Shown here: positions 1 through 4,699 of the stretch, piece by piece
Layout: the number at the start of each line of letters is the position of its first letter
How positions within the stretch are numbered: position 1 is the first letter of the stretch
Made by a program: the position numbers and the translations under genes
Assembly (NCBI GenBank): GCA_030630585.1
Contig: DAOVMU010000099.1
Span: 1 to 6,047 of the forward strand
Reading direction: 5' to 3'
DNA length: 6,047 nucleotides
Source: Candidatus Bathyarchaeota archaeon
Lineage (GTDB): Archaea; Thermoproteota; Bathyarchaeia; Bathyarchaeales; Bathycorpusculaceae
The notes under the pieces: generated by a model
Databases searched by the model: none
What the model was told of the DNA's origin: nothing
Seen by the model: the letters and a program-made list of their open reading frames with translations, nothing else

Positions 1-15
1 AGGAGAGTCTAACGT

Positions 16-438
16 TTGGCTAAGTTCAAAATAATTATCTCAGACCCCGATTCAGGAACTTCAAAAACTGTTGAATTAGAGGAAACTCACGCCGTCCCAT
101 TGATTGGAAGAAGATTAGGAGAAATATTAGATGGGGCAATAGTAGGTTTGTCAGGACATAAAATACAGATAACCGGAGGCTCAGATAAAGATGGCTTCCC
201 AATGAAACCCAGCGTTCACGGTGGTGTCCGCAGAAGAATCATACTAGGCGGAGGAGTAGGCTTTAACCCTAAAGATAAGGGAGAAAGAAGAAGAAAAACG
301 GTTCGTGGAAACGTCATAACAGACGAAATAGTACAAATAAACATGAAAATATTGGAGAGGCCAAAACCAGCCAAGGAAACCAAAAAGAAGAAGGAAAAAG
401 AAGAAACATTTAAAAAAGAAGCTAAAACAAAGACTTAA
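16..438 (+). CDS. rps6e: 30S ribosomal protein S6e
   Basis: Structural protein of the small ribosomal subunit, found in archaea and eukaryotes but not bacteria. The 140-residue product begins MAKFKIIISDP and carries the S6e signature region around residues 52-100: ITGGSDKDGFPM, then VHGGVRRRIILGGGVGF, then GERRRKTVRGN. These are the conserved glycine/arginine-rich segments of the family. The start is TTG at 16; AGGAG at 1-5 sits 10 bases upstream, the same spacing used by other genes here, and translation from this codon gives the expected N-terminus. The last ~28 residues are a lysine/glutamate-rich tail, making the protein slightly longer than the archaeal forms I know (about 125-130). It is the first visible gene of a translation/transcription operon; its own promoter lies before the window. 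Identity is very secure. Confidence 0.97.
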   Translation: MAKFKIIISDPDSGTSKTVELEETHAVPLIGRRLGEILDGAIVGLSGHKIQITGGSDKDGFPMKPSVHGGVRRRIILGGGVGFNPKDKGERRRKTVRGNVITDEIVQINMKILERPKPAKETKKKKEKEETFKKEAKTKT

Positions 439-453
439 CATTTATTAACTCGC

Positions 454-462
454 AAAATTTAA
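454..462 (+). promoter_or_regulatory. Possible TATA box before the aIF2-gamma gene
   Basis: The 62-base gap between rps6e and the next gene contains the AT-rich run AAAATTTAA preceded by CGC. Its centre is about 26 bases upstream of position 484, which would give a leader of about 15 bases before the ATG at 501. The gene has no strong Shine-Dalgarno site (only GGGA at 490-493), which suits a very short leader. The element could equally be ordinary AT-rich spacer inside an operon. Confidence 0.3.
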
Positions 463-500
463 TCCTTCCCTCAACTTGTAAACGTTCATGGGAAAATAAA

Positions 501-1751
501 ATGACTAGTAAAAAATCCAAGGCTTTACTCAAACAACCTCAAGCAAACATTGGCATCATAGGCCATGTCGACCATGGCAAAACAACATTGGTGCAAGCAT
601 TAACAGGCATTTGGGCGGCAAGACACAGTGAGGAGTTGAAAAGAGGCATAACGATAAGGCTGGGCTACGCAGACATGTCTATCTACAAATGTCCGAAATG
701 TGAACCACCAAAAAATCATTCGACAAAGCCAGTTTGCCCCCACTGTGGCTCAAAAGCGACCTTTATTCGAGCAATCAGCTTTGTGGACGCCCCAGGTCAT
801 GAAGCATTAATGGCCACAATGCTCTCAGGAGCAGCAATAATGGACGGAGCAATACTAGTGATAGCAACAGACGAGCCATGCCCTCAGCCACAAACCAGAG
901 AGCACCTGGCAGCAGCTGAAATCGTCGGCATAAAAAACATAATCATCGTGCAAAACAAGATTGACATTTCCAATGACGCAAGAGTACGCAAAAGTTATGA
1001 AGAAATCAAGAATTTCGTTAAGGGAACAATTGCTGAAAACGCTCCAGTAATTCCCGTTTCTGCACAACGAGCAGTGAACGTGGATGTTCTTATTCAAGCC
1101 ATGGAAGAATTCATTCCGACGCCGAAGAGGGAAGAAACAAAAACTCCATTAATGTCCATCGTTCGCTCCTTCGACATCAACAAGCCAGGCACTCCAATTG
1201 AGAATCTGAAAGGGGGAGTTATTGGAGGCACAATACTGCAAGGCAAATTCGCGGTTGGAGAAGAAATAGAGATTCGCCCAGGAGTCAGTACAGAAACGGA
1301 AGGAAAAAAAGTTTACAACCCTCTAACCAGCGAAATTACAAGCTTGCACGCAGGAGGAAGAAGCGTAAAGAAAGCTCATTGCGGCGGATTAGTAGGAGTA
1401 GGAACACTTTTAGACCCCTCATTTTCAAAAGCAGACGGACTAACAGGTAACGTGGTTGGAAAAAAAGACGAGCTTCCCCCAACACTCTCGGAATTAACCT
1501 TAGAAACACAAATTCTTGAGCGAGCTGTAGGAACAAAAGAACTCGTGAAAGTCGAGAAAGTAAACCTAGGCGAAACATTGCTTCTACACGTAGGCTCAGC
1601 AATAACCGCTGGGAAAGTGACCTCCACAGAAAAAAATGTCATCAGAGTTCAACTCACAAGACTAGTCTGTGCGCAAACAGGATCAAGAGTTGCTGTAAGC
1701 AGAAAAATTACAGGCAGATGGAGACTAATAGGATATGGAATGATAAAATAA
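501..1751 (+). CDS. eif2g: Translation initiation factor aIF2 subunit gamma
   Basis: GTPase subunit of archaeal aIF2, which carries initiator Met-tRNA to the small ribosomal subunit. The 416 residues match the family length (about 410-415). GTPase motifs are in order: G1 GHVDHGKT at residues 21-28, the switch region RGITIRLGYAD at 48-58, G3 DAPGH at 96-100, G4 NKID at 152-155 and G5 SAQ at 187-189. Between switch 1 and G3 lies the zinc-binding knuckle typical of the gamma subunit, with CxxC pairs at C64/C67 and C79/C82. Two beta-barrel domains follow (roughly 205-320 and 325-414), ending in the family-like GRWRLIGYGMI. The EF-Tu-like fold plus zinc knuckle separates it from EF-1A and SelB. 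The next gene starts one base after its stop, so the two are certainly co-transcribed. Confidence 0.98.
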   Translation: MTSKKSKALLKQPQANIGIIGHVDHGKTTLVQALTGIWAARHSEELKRGITIRLGYADMSIYKCPKCEPPKNHSTKPVCPHCGSKATFIRAISFVDAPGHEALMATMLSGAAIMDGAILVIATDEPCPQPQTREHLAAAEIVGIKNIIIVQNKIDISNDARVRKSYEEIKNFVKGTIAENAPVIPVSAQRAVNVDVLIQAMEEFIPTPKREETKTPLMSIVRSFDINKPGTPIENLKGGVIGGTILQGKFAVGEEIEIRPGVSTETEGKKVYNPLTSEITSLHAGGRSVKKAHCGGLVGVGTLLDPSFSKADGLTGNVVGKKDELPPTLSELTLETQILERAVGTKELVKVEKVNLGETLLLHVGSAITAGKVTSTEKNVIRVQLTRLVCAQTGSRVAVSRKITGRWRLIGYGMIK

Positions 1752-1752
1752 C

Positions 1753-2181
1753 ATGTTATCAGAACCAAAGCCAATAGAAAACCGTTTAAAAATAATTTTG
1801 GACTCGAACGCTTTTTTTGTCCCACTTCAGTTCAAAATAGATATCTTGGAGGAACTAAAAAAACTGTTAAACATCAAGTTTGAGTTGATTTTGCTCTCAC
1901 CGATCCGACATGAGCTTGAAAAAATCGCGGAGAAAGGTTCACCGAAAATGCGGAAAAACGCTTCTTACGCTTTAGAAATAGCTAAGAAATGCAAGTTAGT
2001 TGAATTGAATAGAAAAACTACAGGTTCCTCTCCAGACGACGCCATTTTTCATGTAGCGCGTGAATGGAAATGCCCCGTATTTACAAATGACAAGGAGCTC
2101 AGGAAAAGGCTAAGAAATATAAATGTGCCAGTTATTTATGTGAGACAAAAGTCTCGTTTAGAAATTGACGGGAGGACATAA
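1753..2181 (+). CDS. PIN-domain protein, Fcf1/Utp23-like (probable rRNA-processing nuclease)
   Basis: A 142-residue single-domain PIN protein. Acidic residues expected of the PIN nuclease centre are visible: D17 in ILDSNAFF, E54 in RHELEKI, D95-D96 in SPDDAIFH, and the TND triad at 111-113. This is the pattern of the archaeal Fcf1/Utp23-like group (COG1412), whose eukaryotic relatives act in 18S rRNA maturation. Its fixed place between the aIF2-gamma and RpoE' genes in many archaea supports a role in ribosome biogenesis rather than as a VapC toxin: no antitoxin gene is next to it. ATG at 1753 follows the previous stop by one base, so translation is probably coupled. Its 3' end contains the Shine-Dalgarno site of the next gene. 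The nuclease function and substrate are inferred from family, not shown here. Confidence 0.88.
   Translation: MLSEPKPIENRLKIILDSNAFFVPLQFKIDILEELKKLLNIKFELILLSPIRHELEKIAEKGSPKMRKNASYALEIAKKCKLVELNRKTTGSSPDDAIFHVAREWKCPVFTNDKELRKRLRNINVPVIYVRQKSRLEIDGRT
2171..2175 (+). promoter_or_regulatory. Shine-Dalgarno site that fixes the rpoE1 start
   Basis: GGAGG lies in the last codons of the PIN gene, 10 bases before TTG at 2186. It selects that TTG over the earlier in-frame TTG at 2165, which has no comparable site. Confidence 0.75.
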
Positions 2182-2185
2182 TCTT

Positions 2186-2797
2186 TTGTTTAAACTTGTA
2201 ACCCTTGAGGATACAATTCGCATTCCACCTAAAACCTTTGGCAATCCCTTAAAGGCTGTGGGCCATCAACAGGTCAAGGCAAAGTATGAGGGAATGGTCA
2301 ACGAGGAATTAGGCCACATTATAGCCGTAATAGATGTAAAAGTAAGCCTAGTCGGCAAAATAATTCCCGGAGATGGAGCTACCTACCATAAAGTGAACTT
2401 TTCTTTACTGACATACTACCCCAAAATTCAAGAAGTAGTCGAAGGTGAAGTTGCGGAGATTGCTGACTTCGGAGCCTTTGTACGTATAGGCCCCGTTGAC
2501 GCTTTACTCCATGTTTCACAGCTCATGGATGATTTCATCTCATACGATGAAAAGCAAGGTGTTCTAATAGGGAAAGAAACAAAAAGGAGACTGACCAGCG
2601 GAGATCAAGTCCGTGCCAGAGTAACAGCTGTTTCGCTCGGCAGAGCAGGAAGCTCTAGAAAAATAGGCATAACAGCCAGGCAGCCCTTCCTTGGCAAACT
2701 AGAATGGATTGAGTACAAAGTGCAAAAAATAAGGGAAGCTGCAGAAGAAAAGCCGTCAAGGCAAAAAACTCAAAAGAAAGGTGTACCGAATGAATGA
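2186..2797 (+). CDS. rpoE1: DNA-directed RNA polymerase subunit E' (Rpo7/RpoE1)
   Basis: Archaeal counterpart of Rpb7, half of the Rpo4/Rpo7 stalk of RNA polymerase, which binds emerging RNA and helps open-complex formation. From TTG at 2186 the product is 203 residues, beginning MFKLVTLEDTIRIPP, which matches the conserved family N-terminus. An upstream in-frame TTG at 2165 would add MTGGHNL, which has no family support. Residues 1-80 form the Rpb7 N-terminal domain (RIPP, then GDGATYHKVNFSLL near 62-75), and an S1/OB RNA-binding domain follows at about 83-165 (VVEGEVAEIADFGAFVRIG, then ALLHVSQL). The tail after about residue 178 is charged and probably disordered. The gene starts four bases after the PIN stop and its end overlaps spt4 by eight bases, so it is a mid-operon gene. 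Confidence 0.96.
   Translation: MFKLVTLEDTIRIPPKTFGNPLKAVGHQQVKAKYEGMVNEELGHIIAVIDVKVSLVGKIIPGDGATYHKVNFSLLTYYPKIQEVVEGEVAEIADFGAFVRIGPVDALLHVSQLMDDFISYDEKQGVLIGKETKRRLTSGDQVRARVTAVSLGRAGSSRKIGITARQPFLGKLEWIEYKVQKIREAAEEKPSRQKTQKKGVPNE
2779..2783 (+). promoter_or_regulatory. Shine-Dalgarno site for spt4
   Basis: AGGTG, complementary to the archaeal anti-Shine-Dalgarno sequence, ends six bases before ATG at 2790. It favours this ATG over the in-frame GTG at 2781, which overlaps the site itself. Confidence 0.6.
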
Positions 2798-2975
2798 AAA
2801 AGCCTGCTCAACATGCCACCTCATAGCCACCGGCAACGTCTGCCCCAAATGTAAAACACCAACCCTCAGCGATGACTTCAGCGGATTAGTCATAATATTT
2901 AACCCGGAAAGTTCAGCCATAGCAAAAGTCATGAACATCAAAGAGAAAGGACATTACGCATTAAAGGTAAGGTAA
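2790..2975 (+). CDS. spt4: Transcription elongation factor Spt4 (RNA polymerase subunit E'')
   Basis: Small zinc protein that pairs with Spt5/NusG on the RNA polymerase clamp to promote processive elongation. From ATG at 2790 it has 61 residues, the normal archaeal length. The zinc ribbon is made of CSTC at residues 6-9 and CPKC at 18-21; the second half, GLVIIFNPESSAIAK, is the conserved beta strand region contacting Spt5, and the C-terminus GHYALKVR matches the usual ending of the family. The protein is therefore complete, although it is the last housekeeping gene before foreign-looking DNA. An alternative GTG at 2781 would add three residues. It overlaps rpoE1 by eight bases. Confidence 0.95.
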   Translation: MNEKACSTCHLIATGNVCPKCKTPTLSDDFSGLVIIFNPESSAIAKVMNIKEKGHYALKVR

Positions 2976-2986
2976 GATTAGCGTTA

Positions 2987-2995
2987 CTTTTATAT
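2987..2995 (+). promoter_or_regulatory. TATA-type promoter of the integrase gene
   Basis: CTTTTATAT forms a good archaeal TATA box. Counting about 26 bases from its centre puts the transcription start near 3015-3018, leaving a leader of about 15-18 bases that includes the integrase Shine-Dalgarno site. The motif GCGTTAC (2981-2987) touches its upstream side, where the TFB recognition element would be; the core of this motif (CGTTAC) recurs at the promoter near 4570. Confidence 0.55.
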
Positions 2996-3020
2996 GCCAC
3001 GCTTCACATTCTAGTAGGTA

Positions 3021-3026
3021 GGGGTG
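3021..3026 (+). promoter_or_regulatory. Shine-Dalgarno site for the integrase
   Basis: GGGGTG ends six bases before ATG at 3033. The in-frame GTG at 3024 lies inside this site and would have no ribosome-binding site of its own at a usual distance, so ATG is preferred. Confidence 0.55.
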
Positions 3027-3032
3027 TGGAAA

Positions 3033-4220
3033 ATGAAGAAAATCAACGTGGTTCAGGCGTGGCTAGACAACGTGGCGTACAGCCATTCTAAAAGTGAAAG
3101 CACAAAAGCCAATTATACATACCAGATAAACCTTTTCTGTCAATTGATAGGTAAGACACCAGAGCATATCCTGGAAGAGTATGAAAGAACGACTGATAGA
3201 GAATTCCGAAGGAAGTATGCTCGTTATCTTAGAGCCTTCATTTCGGACCTGAACAGAAACGGATATGCCGTTAATACTGTGAAGACTAAGGTTGCAGCCA
3301 TAAAATCTTTCTTCAAATACAATGACCTTCCATTAGGATATGTCCCTGTAGCAAAGAACAAAATCACATTTCACAATCGCGACATCGCTAGAGAAGAAGT
3401 TAAAAAGATTCTGGAAGTTTCGAGGCCTCGCGATAAAGCCTTCTTTTTCGTAATGGCTCAAAGTGGGTTAAGACCGGACACGCTTTGTAAACTCAGATTG
3501 AAGCATATTGAACATGAGTTCAGCAAAGGAATCATACCGTGCAAGATAGAGGTTCCAGAAGAGATAACGAAGGGGGAGTTTGGCGGCTACTTCACCTTCA
3601 TGGGTGAAGAGTCGGTGAAATATTTAAAGATATACTTGGCTACAAGGTCAAAAATAGACCTTCAAGACTATTTGTTTACGTCTCACGGAACAGAAAAACA
3701 GCTTAATCCAAAATCCATCAGCAATATATTCAAGACAACAATCGAAAAGCTAAAGGAAAAAGGAATGATTGAGTTCGAGCAAAAACAAGAAAGAAAACCC
3801 CGCACAGTTAGACTCTATAACCTGCGAAAGTATTTCAGAAAGGAAGCAGGGAAAGCCGGGGTAGAATACGTAAACTTCTGGATGGGACACAAAACAAACT
3901 ACCAAGCTCCTCACATTCCAGAAAGTGATGAACATTACTTTAGCAGGGAAGACGTGGAGTTTCACAGGAAATTATATGAGGAGAAAGCTATGCCACATCT
4001 TAGGCTTGAAACGCCGACACCAAGCCAAACGGATAAGATAATAACAAGACAAGCACAGGAAATTCAACGTTTAAAAGAGCAACTTAAGAAATGGGAACCA
4101 TCACTGGAGAGGCTTGAAAAAATGGACGAATTTAAACGCAGACTAGAAGCGCGTGTCAACAAAAGATTGAAGGAAATGGAAGTCGCATTGAAGGAGTCGG
4201 AAAGAAATGGACGAGCCTAG
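3033..4220 (+). CDS. Tyrosine recombinase / integrase with C-terminal coiled coil
   Basis: Site-specific recombinase of the phage-integrase family, 395 residues from ATG 3033. Residues about 5-100 form the SAM-like core-binding domain, with helices ending AAIKSFFKYNDLPLGYVP. The catalytic domain follows: Arg I R147 in QSGLRPDTLCKLRLKH, the beta-hairpin lysine K180 in ITKGEFGGYF, the box II segment YNLRKYF with R265, H286 in FWMGHK, and nucleophile Y302 in DEHYF. The position normally held by the box II histidine (HxLR) is tyrosine (Y262). After the catalytic core, about residues 330-395 are charged, heptad-like helix (QAQEIQRLKEQLKKW, then EKMDEFKRRLEAR), probably a coiled coil. The gene is whole, not split as in SSV-type integrations. 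It has its own TATA box and overlaps the next gene by 14 bases. Target site and directionality are unknown. Confidence 0.9.
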   Translation: MKKINVVQAWLDNVAYSHSKSESTKANYTYQINLFCQLIGKTPEHILEEYERTTDREFRRKYARYLRAFISDLNRNGYAVNTVKTKVAAIKSFFKYNDLPLGYVPVAKNKITFHNRDIAREEVKKILEVSRPRDKAFFFVMAQSGLRPDTLCKLRLKHIEHEFSKGIIPCKIEVPEEITKGEFGGYFTFMGEESVKYLKIYLATRSKIDLQDYLFTSHGTEKQLNPKSISNIFKTTIEKLKEKGMIEFEQKQERKPRTVRLYNLRKYFRKEAGKAGVEYVNFWMGHKTNYQAPHIPESDEHYFSREDVEFHRKLYEEKAMPHLRLETPTPSQTDKIITRQAQEIQRLKEQLKKWEPSLERLEKMDEFKRRLEARVNKRLKEMEVALKESERNGRA

Positions 4221-4476
4221 CCTGTGTCCTGGTTGTCCGCTCAAGGTGTTGCTCCGGCACATCAAACGTGAAAGCTGGACTCGGCAGCCGGAGAAGCCTT
4301 CAGCCATGCAGTTGTGTAGGCGCTTGCGTGCAGAGGCCAGGAAATGGCAAGGCTTCAGTTGTCCATACTACATGAACGAGTCGCTGGTAACCTTCATGCT
4401 TGGCGGCGCCGTGGTTGCCTGGGTTCACAGGGCGAAAGTGAATGCTCCTTCACGGTTTCTCACGTCTTACTTCTAA
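4207..4476 (+). CDS. Small four-cysteine protein, function unknown
   Basis: I do not recognise a family. The 89-residue product starts MDEPSLCPGCPLK and has four cysteines, C7, C10, C37 and C52, in a CxxC...C...C layout that could hold zinc or an iron-sulfur cluster; the middle is strongly basic and residues about 60-74 are moderately hydrophobic but too short and weak to call a membrane segment. The start is supported by AGGAG at 4192-4196, 10 bases upstream, and the gene overlaps the integrase end by 14 bases, so the two are translated together. By count, 136 of the 240 bases in 4201-4440 are G or C (57%), against 25 of 60 (42%) in a sampled integrase segment (3121-3180), and arginine codons are mostly CGN rather than the AGA/AGG common in the integrase. 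This suggests separate ancestry. A DNA-binding accessory to the integrase is one guess only. Confidence 0.65.
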   Translation: MDEPSLCPGCPLKVLLRHIKRESWTRQPEKPSAMQLCRRLRAEARKWQGFSCPYYMNESLVTFMLGGAVVAWVHRAKVNAPSRFLTSYF

Positions 4477-4481
4477 CCACT

Positions 4482-4500
4482 TGCTCTAGAATCTAGAGCA
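4482..4500. repeat. Perfect 19-base palindrome
   Basis: TGCTCTAGAATCTAGAGCA consists of two perfect 9-base arms around one central base, six bases after the stop of the cysteine protein gene. It could be an operator, a recombinase site or, as RNA, a terminator stem, although a single-base loop cannot form without opening inner pairs and the nearest T run (GTTTTG) is about 10 bases away. Confidence 0.7.
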
Positions 4501-4551
4501 TGTGACAGCAGTTTTGTATGAAAACTTAAGACAGCGGATCGCCTATGACGA

Positions 4552-4592
4552 CGTAACGCGTGGGAAATTTTTATGTACTGTCAGGCGTTACG
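4552..4592. repeat. Inverted repeat CGTAACGC / GCGTTACG flanking a TATA box
   Basis: Perfect 8-base arms at 4552-4559 and 4585-4592 are separated by 25 bases that contain the candidate TATA box. The arms share their core (GTAACG/CGTTAC) with the palindrome at 4601-4619. Placement on both sides of the promoter is what one expects of repressor operators; replication-initiator sites are an alternative. Confidence 0.65.
4568..4575 (+). promoter_or_regulatory. Candidate TATA box for the coiled-coil DNA-binding protein gene
   Basis: TTTTTATG, preceded by the purine-rich GTGGGAAA as a possible TFB element, is the best TATA-like site in the 140-base gap after the cysteine protein gene. A start about 26 bases on would fall near 4597, inside the palindrome cluster and about 20 bases before ATG 4618. 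Confidence 0.45.
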
Positions 4593-4600
4593 CTACTATG

Positions 4601-4619
4601 ATGTAACGCAACGTTACAT
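4601..4619. repeat. Palindrome ATGTAACG-CAA-CGTTACAT
   Basis: Perfect 8-base arms with a 3-base spacer. The site covers the predicted transcription start region and its right arm runs into the ATG at 4618. A bound protein here would block both the promoter and the leader. An upstream imperfect copy, CTATGA followed by CGTAACGC (4543-4559), resembles CTATGA followed by TGTAACGC (4596-4609), with a 3-base difference in spacing. Confidence 0.65.
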
Positions 4620-4699
4620 GGTGGACGTAAACGAGTGAACTTGAGAAAGCACTGGATTTTACACGTCGATTTCACCAAGAAAAAGGTGAGATTCCATCG
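4618..4699 (+). pseudogene. Displaced 5' end of the helix-turn-helix gene (frame break at 4636)
   Basis: ATG 4618 opens a short frame (MVDVNE) that stops at TGA 4636-4638. The frame of the downstream gene is open from 4631 and reads ELEKALDFTRRFHQEKGEIP over 4637-4696, directly joined to the rest of its DNA-binding domain, but it has no ATG, GTG or TTG before 4700. Skipping one base at 4636 unites the two as MVDVNE-ELEKALDF. The stretch looks coding because it supplies the first helix of a TetR-like fold. It may be a one-base insertion, a base-call error, a recoding site, or simply untranslated if GTG 4700 is the true start. Confidence 0.5.

Noticed and set aside
1447..1452. GTAACG motif inside the aIF2-gamma gene
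   Set aside because: Single six-base match in coding sequence, expected by chance; no dyad partner or promoter nearby.
1753..2181. PIN protein as a VapC toxin
   Set aside because: No adjacent antitoxin gene; its operon position and sequence pattern fit the conserved Fcf1/Utp23-like archaeal group.
2165..2185. Longer start for the RNA polymerase subunit gene at TTG 2165
   Set aside because: It adds MTGGHNL, not part of the family N-terminus, and overlaps the PIN gene; GGAGG at 2171-2175 points to TTG 2186.
2965..2976. Tandem GGTAA-GGTAA at the spt4 3' end as an attachment core
   Set aside because: Two five-base units only, and no second copy near the window end.
3750..3965. Minus-strand open frame inside the integrase gene
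   Set aside because: It lies entirely opposite a well-supported gene and its product is a low-complexity F/S/L-rich string typical of antisense frames; the same applies to the other minus-strand frames in the window.
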